Of a DNA stretch of 7,196 bases, positions 1 to 5,891 are shown piece by piece (the stretch's first letter is position 1; every line of letters starts with the position of its first letter). The DNA is from an uncultured Clostridia bacterium (GTDB lineage Bacteria > Bacillota > Clostridia > Oscillospirales > Ruminococcaceae): the NCBI GenBank assembly GCA_947385505.1, contig CANDLP010000116.1:1-7196 (forward strand), given 5' to 3'. Below the pieces are notes generated by a model, which was given only the letters and a program-made list of their open reading frames with translations, was not told where the DNA came from and searched no databases. A program made the translations under genes and the position numbers.

Positions 1-549
1 AGCATAGCTTAAAAGAAGTTTTGCAATAATATCCTTTTCCGCTTTCGTATACCTGTCCCAGATTTCCGCTCTGCATACGTCAAGACAGATTACCAACGCA
101 CAGGTCTCAACGGTTTGCTGAAATATCCGGAAGGAGTTTTCGGAACGGTCTCCGCTAAGCTCTTTTAAATCCTCATAGTATCCAACAAAATTTTCATCGC
201 CCCTTGTGCAGGAACGCAGTATTTGTTCCGAATAATATTCTCTCAGCGAATAGCCGCATACTTTGATGTTCGGGTCATTATGTATAAGCGGAGCGGCAAT
301 AAACATCGTGCGGGTAAGTCCCTCAAAAATTTCCGCCATTTTTTCGATTTTAAGCTGATTTCCTTCCGCGTTTTTATGAGGATAAGTAACTTCGGTCTCG
401 TTTCTTGGGAGCACTATCGGGGCGGATAAGGACGGTATGCTGCGGAATACGCCTTGCAGCAGGTATATTGCCGCTTCCGTCCAGCTTTTTCTGTTAAGTC
501 CCGTATAAGGGCTGAGTACAAAATCCGTTTCGGCAGGCTTAAATATCAT
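1..549 (-). CDS. DUF2264 family protein, partial (C-terminus beyond window edge)
   Basis: This reading frame starts at ATG 549-547 and stays open for 183 codons to the window edge, so only the N-terminal part is present. The start is well supported: GGAGGG lies 5 nt upstream, in the 24-nt gap after the GH88 stop, so the two genes are almost certainly co-transcribed. Family features seen are SPYTG and a following W near residues 13-23, the segment FEGLTRTMFIAAPLI at about 75-89, and a helix around 147-168 with VETCALVICLD and EIWDRY. These match the usual order of DUF2264 (PF10022) proteins, which have a helical, probably alpha/alpha-barrel-like body of about 350-600 residues. No signal peptide is visible, so it is probably cytoplasmic. 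Its biochemical function is not established. The link to GH88 suggests a role in breaking down uronic-acid-containing oligosaccharides; that part is inference. Confidence 0.82.
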   Translation of the reverse strand, partial: MIFKPAETDFVLSPYTGLNRKSWTEAAIYLLQGVFRSIPSLSAPIVLPRNETEVTYPHKNAEGNQLKIEKMAEIFEGLTRTMFIAAPLIHNDPNIKVCGYSLREYYSEQILRSCTRGDENFVGYYEDLKELSGDRSENSFRIFQQTVETCALVICLDVCRAEIWDRYTKAEKDIIAKLLLSYA

Positions 550-573
550 ATTGTCCCTCCTGAAAAACCAATT

Positions 574-1689
574 TTACCATATTAAAAAGCTTTTTCCGCT
601 TAAACGGAGTATCGCTTCCGTAAAGAAATAATCTCCGTAAATTATCTTTTGATGATGTTCTTTTTCATGATAACTTACGCTTCCTCCGTCAAGAATACCG
701 TCCCTTGACGGGTCGAAATCGCACCATTTTGATTCCAGCGCTTCAAGGATTTTTAAGGCGGTTTCCTTATACACAAATTTTTCCGTCTCGCTTACCTTTT
801 CCGCAATTTCAATAAGCCCGCAGGCGGCAGCTGCTCCCGCCGTAGTATCATAGTACAAAGGCTCTTCGGGAGCGCGGAAATCCGCTAAAGGCACATAATC
901 CGTTACGGATATATTGGAAATAAAATAAGAAGCGGAGCGCTTGGCGGCGTCAAGATAACGCTCCTTTCCCGTATGCAGATACGAAAGCGCATATCCGTAT
1001 AAAGTCCACGCCTGACCCCTTGACCATGAAGAGCCGCTTGCATAACCCTGTCCTCCGGGATTGGCTGTAAGCTCCCCCGTTTTTACATCGAAGACGATCT
1101 GATGATTTGCGGAGCCGTCGGGGCGCAGCATATATTTCAGCATTGTGTCCGCGTGCTTTTGGGCAATACTGCCGAATCTGGGATCGCCCGTGATTTCGGA
1201 AGCCAGATACAAAAGAGGCAGGTTCATCATGGTGTCGATTATGGCTCCGCCTGTGGTGTCATAACCCGGCATCCACTGACCGTCCCAAGCCCTTATTATT
1301 TCCAGATCGGGATTATACCTCCCTGCCAAAAGGGTCGCCGCGTGCAAAAGCCGTCTTTCGGAGCGTTTGTTGCCGGTAAGGCGATAATTTGCGCCTGCGG
1401 TGTGAAGCCAGAGAAAACCCGCGTCATGGTCGACATTTTCAAAGCTGTCCAAAACCGCGTCCAGACGCTGTTCCGAATATTCCGCGGTTCTTTTGAACAA
1501 TTCGTTTCCCGTAGCGTGATAAAGCTGCCACAGCATACCCGCCCAGAAGCCGTTTGTCCACCAACAGATGTTGTCCGTATCGGTGTATTTTCCGTTTTCG
1601 TCGGGGATATAGGGTATCTTTTCTCCGAGCCGCTCCGCTTCGGCGGAGACTTTAAGCGTAATTTTGTTTAATATTTCGGGGATATTCAT
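574..1689 (-). CDS. Glycoside hydrolase family 88, unsaturated glucuronyl hydrolase
   Basis: This 371-residue protein, the usual GH88 length, should remove the 4,5-unsaturated uronic acid that polysaccharide lyases leave at the non-reducing end of oligosaccharides (chondroitin, hyaluronan, heparin or similar), by hydration of the double bond. The key motifs are present: VDHDAGFLWL at about 86-95 with the probable catalytic Asp89, and AIIDTMMNLPLLY at 149-161 with the second Asp152, equivalent to Asp88 and Asp149 of the Bacillus sp. GL1 enzyme. His196 and QGYASGSSWSRGQAW (214-228) match the substrate-binding His, Gln and Trp region. A WWTNGFWAG motif at 43-51 is also typical. There is no signal peptide, so it acts in the cytoplasm on imported oligosaccharides. 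An AAAGGA site lies about 13 nt before the ATG. It is the first gene of a minus-strand pair with the DUF2264 gene. Exact substrate (sulfated or not) cannot be read from sequence. Confidence 0.93.
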   Translation of the reverse strand: MNIPEILNKITLKVSAEAERLGEKIPYIPDENGKYTDTDNICWWTNGFWAGMLWQLYHATGNELFKRTAEYSEQRLDAVLDSFENVDHDAGFLWLHTAGANYRLTGNKRSERRLLHAATLLAGRYNPDLEIIRAWDGQWMPGYDTTGGAIIDTMMNLPLLYLASEITGDPRFGSIAQKHADTMLKYMLRPDGSANHQIVFDVKTGELTANPGGQGYASGSSWSRGQAWTLYGYALSYLHTGKERYLDAAKRSASYFISNISVTDYVPLADFRAPEEPLYYDTTAGAAAACGLIEIAEKVSETEKFVYKETALKILEALESKWCDFDPSRDGILDGGSVSYHEKEHHQKIIYGDYFFTEAILRLSGKSFLIW

Positions 1690-1692
1690 TTT

Positions 1693-1706
1693 TGTAAACG
1701 GTTCCT
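1693..1706. promoter_or_regulatory. Candidate cre (catabolite-response) site in the GH88 leader
   Basis: TGTAAACGGTTCCT matches the Gram-positive catabolite-response consensus TGWAANCGNTNWCA at 12 of 14 positions; the mismatches are the C for W and the final T. It lies 4 to 17 nt ahead of the GH88 start codon and overlaps the ribosome binding site, where bound CcpA would act as a roadblock. Repression of a sugar-acid scavenging operon by preferred sugars would make sense. A different LacI-family regulator with the same half site GTAAACG is equally possible. Confidence 0.35.
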
Positions 1707-1752
1707 TTCTGTTATTTTATTATTGCTTCTCAAATTAAATCTTGAATTTTGT

Positions 1753-1758
1753 ATTATA
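1753..1758 (-). promoter_or_regulatory. Candidate -10 element for the GH88-DUF2264 operon
   Basis: On the minus strand this reads TATAAT, the consensus sigma-A -10 box, 63 nt before the GH88 start codon. No good -35 is found at 16-18 nt (best is CAAGAG at 1781-1776), so an activator may be required or the match is chance in AT-rich DNA. The candidate region overlaps the -35 box of the divergent riboswitch promoter. Confidence 0.3.
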
Positions 1759-1778
1759 ACTATCGGTAAATGATACTC

Positions 1779-1807
1779 TTGACATATTCTTTAAAAAATG
1801 ATATTAT
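1779..1807 (+). promoter_or_regulatory. Sigma-A promoter for the cobalamin-regulated operon
   Basis: TTGACA (1779-1784), a 17-nt spacer and TATTAT (1802-1807) form a near-consensus vegetative promoter. Transcription should start at A1813 or G1814, which gives an untranslated leader of about 500 nt before the lipoprotein gene. The strength of the promoter fits a leader whose output is set downstream by attenuation rather than by an activator. Confidence 0.8.
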
Positions 1808-1813
1808 ATTACA

Positions 1814-1900
1814 GGTCGTCCGAAATATCGATTCGTATAACTTCAGCCAACCGCCCACTCATTCGGCGGGAAGTTAGAAAATCGTTTTTTCGGATATGCC
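1814..1900 (+). other. Long multi-stem hairpin at the 5' end of the B12 leader
   Basis: Four nested stems close one long arm: CCGAAA 1820-1825 with TTTCGG 1888-1893, CGATT 1829-1833 with AATCG 1880-1884, TAACTTC 1838-1844 with GAAGTTA 1870-1876, and CCGCC 1851-1855 with GGCGG 1865-1869. Short internal loops separate them and the apical loop has 9 nt. GG 1814-1815 can also pair with CC 1899-1900. The arm therefore begins almost exactly at the predicted transcript start. It lies outside the aptamer core, and I do not recognise the class. A run of six T (1885-1890) sits inside the 3' arm rather than after it, so it is not a simple intrinsic terminator. It may protect the 5' end or be a separate regulatory element. 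Confidence 0.55.
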
Positions 1901-1970
1901 TTAAAGCAAAACGAATAAACACGGTATACAAAAAACAGCGATAATGTTTTTTCTGCTGAGCGCGGCGCAG

Positions 1971-2122
1971 GACGCCGCGGGAGGCGGCGGGGGAACGCGG
2001 TGAAAATCCGCGGCAACAGCCATTGCCGTATATGATATTCCGCCTTATAATTATTTCATACGAAAATAAAAAGGATGAGAATTATCACAAGCCGGAATGC
2101 CCGCCATACCGCGAGCCGCGTC
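1971..2122 (+). ncRNA. Cobalamin (B12) riboswitch aptamer
   Basis: The core signatures occur in order. GGGAA (1991-1995) is followed by the P3 hairpin CGCGG 1996-2000, loop TGAAAAT, CCGCG 2008-2012, matching the family GGUGnAAAUCC pattern. A GCAACAGCC junction and an arm at about 2046-2085 (ATAATT with AATTAT) follow. The B12 box AAGCCGGAATGCCCGCC is at 2089-2105. Closing helices can be drawn as GGCGG 1983-1987 with CCGCC 2101-2105, CGCGG 1976-1980 with CCGCG 2109-2113, and GACGC 1971-1975 with GCGTC 2118-2122. The middle region is shorter and more AT-rich than in the Escherichia coli btuB type, so the exact subclass (adenosyl- or methyl/aqua-cobalamin) is undecided. It should switch off the downstream uptake genes when cobalamin is plentiful. 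Confidence 0.85.
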
Positions 2123-2190
2123 GGAACTCTTGGGCAGATCGGAGGTTTTCCCCGTGCGAAGAGGTCTTGGCGCTTTGTTCTTTTTGTTAT
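2118..2190 (+). terminator. Intrinsic terminator, probable expression platform of the B12 riboswitch
   Basis: A long stem with small bulges can be drawn: GCGTC (2118-2122) with GGCGC (2169-2173), GGA (2123-2125) with TCT (2165-2167), and CTCTT (2127-2131) with AAGAG (2159-2163). An inner hairpin around CGGAGG, TTTT, CCCCG (2140-2153) completes it. The stem ends at C2173 and is followed at once by TTTGTTCTTTTTGTT (2174-2188). The 5' foot of the stem, 2118-2122, is the same GCGTC that can extend P1 of the aptamer, so the two structures compete. A cobalamin-dependent terminator is the simplest reading; which state releases it is inferred. Confidence 0.6.
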
Positions 2191-2193
2191 TTA

Positions 2194-2285
2194 TACTAAT
2201 CCCTTTTTGACCTGACGTAATATCCACAGGTCAAAAAGGGATTGCTCCCAAAGCACTAATCCCGCAGTTTAAAAAGGGATTAGTA
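2194..2285. repeat. Nested inverted-repeat element, possible MITE or palindromic repeat
   Basis: A 17-bp perfect inverted repeat (2198-2214 with 2227-2243, loop 12 nt) is followed by a second hairpin, ACTAATCCC 2255-2263 with GGGATTAGT 2276-2284, also with a 12-nt loop. The outermost arms also match: 2193-2208 is the perfect 16-nt reverse complement of 2271-2286. The same AATCCC/GGGATT word thus occurs four times in alternating orientation. TTA flanks both ends (2191-2193 and 2286-2288), as a 3-bp target duplication would look. There is no coding capacity and no T-tract after the stem. It lies between the riboswitch terminator and the lipoprotein ribosome binding site. Confidence 0.6.
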
Positions 2286-2316
2286 TTAAATTTATAACGG
2301 AAAGAAGGAAATCACA

Positions 2317-2760
2317 ATGAAAAAATCAGTTAAGGCGCTTTTTCTGAGCGCCGCATTAGCCTTATCCTGGGTATTCTGCACAGGGTGCAGTACAGAAGGG
2401 AAGGAACAAGGCAACGGTCAATCGGTATGGGATAATGCCGTTTATACGGAAGATCAGGAGCTTGGCGAAGGCGCGCTTACGCTGGAGGTAGAGGTATCCG
2501 CAGAGGAAAAATCGGTAACCTTCACGATTCATACCGACAGTGGAACCTTGGGAGAAGCGCTTATTGAAAACGAGCTTATATCGGGAGATGAAAGCGAATT
2601 CGGCCTTTATATCAAGTTCGTCAACGGCATTGAAGCGGATTTCGACAAGGACGGCAGCTACTGGTCTTTAAGCAAAGACGGCGAATATCTTACACAGGGA
2701 GCCGATTCTACCGTCATTTCCGAAGGCGAGCATTATGAGCTTACAAGAGTCAAGGGCTAA
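2317..2760 (+). CDS. DUF4430 lipoprotein, probable corrinoid-binding surface protein
   Basis: This 147-residue protein starts with a lipoprotein signal: KK at 2-3, a hydrophobic core, then CTGC with the lipidated Cys24. Cys at the -3 position is unusual but tolerated. A short linker leads to a DUF4430-like domain at about 52-147, with TLGEALIENELI (77-88), GLYIKFVNGIEADF (96-109), SYWSLSKDGEYLTQGAD (114-130) and a final EGEHYELTRV. This W...NG/DG...G...GD pattern is shared with the C-terminal domain of eukaryotic transcobalamin and intrinsic factor. The AGAAGGAA site ends 6 nt before the ATG. It is the first gene after the cobalamin riboswitch and is followed directly by an ECF S component. 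A role in catching corrinoids outside the membrane and handing them to the transporter is inferred from family and context; direct binding is unproven. Confidence 0.85.
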   Translation: MKKSVKALFLSAALALSWVFCTGCSTEGKEQGNGQSVWDNAVYTEDQELGEGALTLEVEVSAEEKSVTFTIHTDSGTLGEALIENELISGDESEFGLYIKFVNGIEADFDKDGSYWSLSKDGEYLTQGADSTVISEGEHYELTRVKG

Positions 2761-3361
2761 AAGGAGTAATAAGCGGTTGAATGCCGCCTGCAAAAGCTTA
2801 TCCGCCGCAGAAAAACGCGGTGGAAAAAAGCCTTTCCTTACCCCGTATGAAATGGCGGTGTTCGCCGTTCTTGGCGCGCTTATGTACTGTTCAAAGGCAG
2901 TAATGGAGTGGGCTCCCAACATTCATCTGTTGGGAATGTTTACAATGACCTTTGCTTTGGCATACAGGACAAAAGGGCTTGCGCCTTTATACGTTTATGT
3001 GTTCCTTAACGGCCTTTTCGCGGGTTTCAACGTATGGTGGGTACCATATCTTTACATATGGACTATCCTGTGGGGAGTTACTTTGCTTTTGCCCAAAAAG
3101 CTGCCTGTTCCGTTTTCGGCGGTAATGTACTCAGCGGTTTGCGGACTGCACGGGCTTTTGTTCGGCGTAATGTACGCTCCCGCTCAGGCGCTGTTTTTCG
3201 GCTTGGATTTTAACCAGACTTTAGCTTGGATAGCGTCGGGGCTGCCCTTTGACATTATGCACGCTATCGGAAACTTTGCGGCGGGATTTTTGATAATACC
3301 TTTGGTAAAGCTTATAAAAAAAATTGATATAAATATTGGAGGCAGAAACGCAAATATCTGA
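2735..3361 (+). CDS. ECF transporter S component, probable cobalamin/corrinoid specificity subunit
   Basis: This is a roughly 200-residue, six-helix membrane protein of the energy-coupling factor S-component type. Hydrophobic helices fall near 37-57, 62-78, 82-99, 103-119, 126-154 and 174-194. The C-terminal PFDIMHAIGNFAAGF (171-185) is the D-x-x-H-x-x-G-N signature common to S components. With the upstream riboswitch and DUF4430 lipoprotein, the likely cargo is cobalamin or a precursor. No EcfA, EcfA' or EcfT gene is present here, so it should use a shared energising module. Two starts are possible: ATG 2735, which overlaps the lipoprotein gene by 26 nt, or TTG 2777, which has a far better ribosome site (AAGGAG 2761-2766) straight after the lipoprotein stop. 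The extra 14 residues from ATG are charged and unremarkable, so TTG may be the true start. Substrate is inferred from context only. Confidence 0.87.
   Translation: MSLQESRAKRSNKRLNAACKSLSAAEKRGGKKPFLTPYEMAVFAVLGALMYCSKAVMEWAPNIHLLGMFTMTFALAYRTKGLAPLYVYVFLNGLFAGFNVWWVPYLYIWTILWGVTLLLPKKLPVPFSAVMYSAVCGLHGLLFGVMYAPAQALFFGLDFNQTLAWIASGLPFDIMHAIGNFAAGFLIIPLVKLIKKIDINIGGRNANI
2761..2766 (+). promoter_or_regulatory. Ribosome binding site supporting a TTG start for the S component
   Basis: AAGGAG follows immediately after the TAA stop (2758-2760) of the lipoprotein gene and lies 10 nt before an in-frame TTG at 2777. This favours TTG 2777 over the upstream overlapping ATG 2735, which has only a weak GAAGG-type site. 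Either choice gives tight translational coupling. Confidence 0.5.
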
Positions 3362-3391
3362 ACGGAAACTTGATTTTAAAGAGCGAACTTT

Positions 3392-4153
3392 TTATTTTTT
3401 CCTCTTATTTGTTTTTTTAGCCGGATCCGCTTTTCCGATTGCGGCTCTCAGCGCTCTCATTTCCACCTCCGTCAGATCCTTATACTCTCCCGGTCTCAGC
3501 ATACCCAGCTTTACCCCGCCCACGCTTGTCCTTTTAAGCCTCGACACGGTCAAGCCCGCTTTTTCGCACATCTTGCGTATCTGTCTGTTTTTACCCTCTT
3601 TTATAACAAACTCCAAAACGGTTCTCTCGCTCTCGGCGGCAATAACGTTTATAACACAGGGCTGTGTAATAACCCCGCTGTCTATCTCCATTCCCACCGA
3701 CATCAGAGCGATTTGCTCGTCTGTAACCTTTTTGGGTATAGTTACCCTGTAAGTCTTAGTTACATGCTTTTTGGGGTGCATTATATCGTTTGCAAAATTT
3801 CCGTCATTAGTGAGGAGCAAAAGCCCCTCACTATTTTTATCCAGTCTGCCAACCGGATACACCCTTTCGTCTATATCCGAGAGAAGATCGGTTATAAGCT
3901 TATCCGAGTGCGCATCCTCCATTGAGGTCAAGTATCCTCTCGGTTTATACAGCTTTATATATCTGAGAGAAACCCTTTCGGTATCTATCTTTTCTCCGCA
4001 AACGGTCACAATATCCTTTTCGGGGTCGGCCTTGTCCCCCAATTTCACCGCATTGCCGTTCACTTTTACCATGCCCTTTTCTATAAGCTCCTCCGCCTTG
4101 CGCCTTGAACAATAGCCGCTGTCGGACAGTATTTTTTGAAGTCTTTTTTCCAT
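3392..4153 (-). CDS. rluB: 23S rRNA pseudouridine synthase, RsuA/RluB/E/F family
   Basis: This 253-residue enzyme converts a specific uridine of 23S rRNA (E. coli position 2605 for RluB) to pseudouridine during ribosome assembly in the cytoplasm. An N-terminal S4 RNA-binding domain covers about 1-60 (RLQKILSDSGYCSRRKAEELI). The catalytic motif YPVGRLDKNSEGLLLLTNDG at 99-118 carries Asp105, and the family-typical EGKNRQIRKM is at 186-195. The tail is Lys-rich (KADPAKKTNKRKK), as often seen. An AAAAGGA site lies about 10 nt before the ATG, and a TATAAT at 4181-4176 could be its -10 box, though no -35 is convincing. It converges on the S-component gene with a 30-nt gap. In many clostridia rluB follows the sporulation genes dacF, spmA and spmB; here dacF is its divergent neighbour. 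RluB is preferred over RsuA/RluE/RluF by length, Firmicute context and this neighbourhood. Confidence 0.93.
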   Translation of the reverse strand: MEKRLQKILSDSGYCSRRKAEELIEKGMVKVNGNAVKLGDKADPEKDIVTVCGEKIDTERVSLRYIKLYKPRGYLTSMEDAHSDKLITDLLSDIDERVYPVGRLDKNSEGLLLLTNDGNFANDIMHPKKHVTKTYRVTIPKKVTDEQIALMSVGMEIDSGVITQPCVINVIAAESERTVLEFVIKEGKNRQIRKMCEKAGLTVSRLKRTSVGGVKLGMLRPGEYKDLTEVEMRALRAAIGKADPAKKTNKRKK

Positions 4154-4276
4154 ATAATAAATTCCTTTTCGCAGTATTATAAAAATAAAATCGAAAAAAA
4201 GCGGATTTTTTCGGACAAGAAAATCCTTCCTTAATCATATGCTGTACAAACTGTGATAAAGAAAGGAACCGATACC

Positions 4277-5413
4277 GTGAAAAAGCTTATCCGATCCGCT
4301 TTATGTTTTTTGGGAGCATTTTCCTTGCTTTCCGTCAGAGCTTATGCCGTTTCCCCCGACTTTTCCGTATCCGCCCTTAGCGCGGTGGTGATAAACGCCG
4401 ACACGGGGAATATCGTATACGAAAAAAGCGCCTTTGCGCAGCGCGCTATGGCAAGCACCACAAAAATAATGACCGCTCTTTTAACAATAGAGGCGGGAGA
4501 TTTAGACGCAAAATTCACCGTAGACAGCTACGCCATTCAAGTGGAAGGCACCTCTATGGGCTTAAGTCAAGGGGATATAGTCACCCGCCGCGCGCTTCTT
4601 TACGGTATTCTCCTTCCCTCCGGAAACGACGCAGCCAACGCCGCCGCAGTAAGCGTAAGCGGTTCAATGGGAAAATTCGTGGAGCTTATGAACAAAAAAG
4701 CGGAGGAATTAGGCCTTGTCAACACTCATTTTGCAAATCCCTCCGGGCTTGACGCTGACGGGCATTTCACAACCGCTTACGATCTGGCAATATTGACCAA
4801 AACCGCTCTCGAAAATCCTGTTTTCGCCGAAATATGCCGCTGCGCCGACGCTCAGGTGGAGTTCGGCAATCCCCCTTATCTCCGCCGCCTTGCCAATTCA
4901 AATAAAATGCTGTGGCAATACGAAGGCTGTTACGGCGTTAAAACAGGCTTTACCGACAACGCCCGCCGCTGTCTTGTTTCGTCGGCGGAGCGAAGAGGAG
5001 TAAAACTTATCTGCGTCACTCTGAACGCCCCCGACGACTGGGAGGACCACCGCAAAATGCTGGATTACGGCTTTGAACAGGTTAAAAGAACCGAGGAGGT
5101 TCTCCCCTCTCCCGTTACTCTTCCCGTAATAGGCGGGACGGCGGATAAAGTGCCGCTTGCGCTGAGCGACACGGTCATACTGCCCCTGTCACAGGACGAA
5201 ATAAAATCGGTATCCTTTGAAATAAGCACGGAGCCTTTTCTTTACTCAGGCTTTGAAGCGGGAAAAAAGGTGGGAAGCGTAGAGATTTATCTTGACGGAG
5301 AATTTATCAGAAAAGTGGATCTTATAGCCGCTGAGAGCGTAGAGCGATGCGATGAAACACTTGATTTCTTTGATAAACTTTTTAAATTTTTCAGGCTGTT
5401 TTTCTTCGGATAA
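4277..5413 (+). CDS. dacF: D-alanyl-D-alanine carboxypeptidase, DacF/PBP5-like (S11 family)
   Basis: This secreted penicillin-binding protein trims the terminal D-Ala from peptidoglycan pentapeptides and so limits cross-linking. From the GTG at 4277 it has 378 residues with a signal peptide (KK, hydrophobic core, cleavage after AYA at residue 24). All three active-site motifs are present: STTK at 60-63 (nucleophile Ser60, Lys63), SGN at 115-117, and KTG at 222-224. The C-terminal 275-350 fits a PBP5 C-terminal domain, and the last 18 residues are very Phe-rich and amphipathic, a likely membrane anchor. GTG 4277 is chosen because AAAGGA lies 9 nt upstream; an in-frame GTG at 4253 would add eight residues covering that site. 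It lies divergent to rluB and convergent with gerW (7-nt gap). Neighbours suggest the sporulation-linked DacF role in cortex modification; a vegetative PBP5 role is the alternative. Confidence 0.92.
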   Translation: MKKLIRSALCFLGAFSLLSVRAYAVSPDFSVSALSAVVINADTGNIVYEKSAFAQRAMASTTKIMTALLTIEAGDLDAKFTVDSYAIQVEGTSMGLSQGDIVTRRALLYGILLPSGNDAANAAAVSVSGSMGKFVELMNKKAEELGLVNTHFANPSGLDADGHFTTAYDLAILTKTALENPVFAEICRCADAQVEFGNPPYLRRLANSNKMLWQYEGCYGVKTGFTDNARRCLVSSAERRGVKLICVTLNAPDDWEDHRKMLDYGFEQVKRTEEVLPSPVTLPVIGGTADKVPLALSDTVILPLSQDEIKSVSFEISTEPFLYSGFEAGKKVGSVEIYLDGEFIRKVDLIAAESVERCDETLDFFDKLFKFFRLFFFG

Positions 5414-5420
5414 TAAAAAT

Positions 5421-5831
5421 TTAATCCGCTTCGCTTAAATCTTCGTTATCATTTTCGGCACCGTCAGGTTTTTTGGCGAAAATATCCTTCACCTTTGCCA
5501 CTATTCCGGGAACGCCCTCGATAAGGCTGTCCATAGGGCTGTCCTTTGAGCCGAGTTCAAGCATTTTAACTTCTCCGTCTCTTTGAATCACTATAAAGGC
5601 CTGCGGCTTAATGGAAATGCCCGCTCCGGAACCGCCTGCGAATACCTCCTTGGGTACGCTTGCGGGAATATCCGATCCGCCTGCCACAAAACCGAAGGAA
5701 ACCTTGGAAACGGGTATTATAACCGTGCCGTCGGGGGATTCCACGGGTTCGCCGATAATGGTGTTAACGTCCACTAATTCGCGTATTTTTTCCATTGATG
5801 TGCTCATAAGTCCTTCAAGATGCTGTGCCAT
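5421..5831 (-). CDS. gerW: GerW (YtfJ) family sporulation protein
   Basis: This 136-residue protein matches the GerW/YtfJ family closely. It has an N-terminal helix (LEGLMSTSMEKIRELVDVNTI, in two parts, 5-25), then GEPVESPDGTVIIPVSKVSFGF at 27-48, two Gly-rich turns (AGGSD 50-54, AGGSGAGISIKPQAF 65-79), and a strand VIQRDGEVKML. In Bacillus subtilis the family member is a spore protein needed for proper function of the cortex-lytic enzyme SleB in germination; that role is carried over by homology. It has no signal or membrane segment. The C-terminus is an acidic tail (GAENDNEDLSEAD). AAAGGA lies about 8 nt before the ATG. It lies 60 nt downstream of the DUF2953 gene, the same order as B. subtilis ytfI-ytfJ, so co-transcription is likely. 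Confidence 0.93.
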   Translation of the reverse strand: MAQHLEGLMSTSMEKIRELVDVNTIIGEPVESPDGTVIIPVSKVSFGFVAGGSDIPASVPKEVFAGGSGAGISIKPQAFIVIQRDGEVKMLELGSKDSPMDSLIEGVPGIVAKVKDIFAKKPDGAENDNEDLSEAD

Positions 5832-5891
5832 AATTTTTTCCTTTCTTTAAGACGGCTTTCCGTCAATTGTGTATTTTTTATTTTTATTTAT

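Noticed and set aside
1102..1671. 189-codon open frame on the plus strand opposite the GH88 gene
   Set aside because: It is the reverse of a strongly conserved GH88 coding region, has no recognisable domain and no good ribosome site.
1930..1952. AAAAAAC/GTTTTTT hairpin between the 5' arm and the B12 aptamer
   Set aside because: The stem is seven pairs of nearly all A/U with a 9-nt loop, and the T run is part of the stem, so it is unlikely to be stable or to terminate transcription.
3362..3391. Possible terminator between the convergent S-component and rluB genes
   Set aside because: The gap is T-rich toward rluB but no GC-containing stem can be drawn in it; only a 4-bp AAAG/CTTT pairing is present.
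3336..4115. Plus-strand open frames opposite rluB
   Set aside because: They are complements of conserved pseudouridine synthase motifs and show no family features.
4192..4213. CGAAAAAA/TTTTTTCG inverted repeat between rluB and dacF
   Set aside because: These two genes are divergent, so no terminator is expected, and the stem is almost all A/T. Probably a composition effect.
5851..5864. GACGG-CTTT-CCGTC hairpin with T-rich sequence to its right, in the DUF2953-gerW gap
   Set aside because: A 5-bp stem is too weak to call a terminator, and on the strand of the local genes it is not followed by a T-tract.
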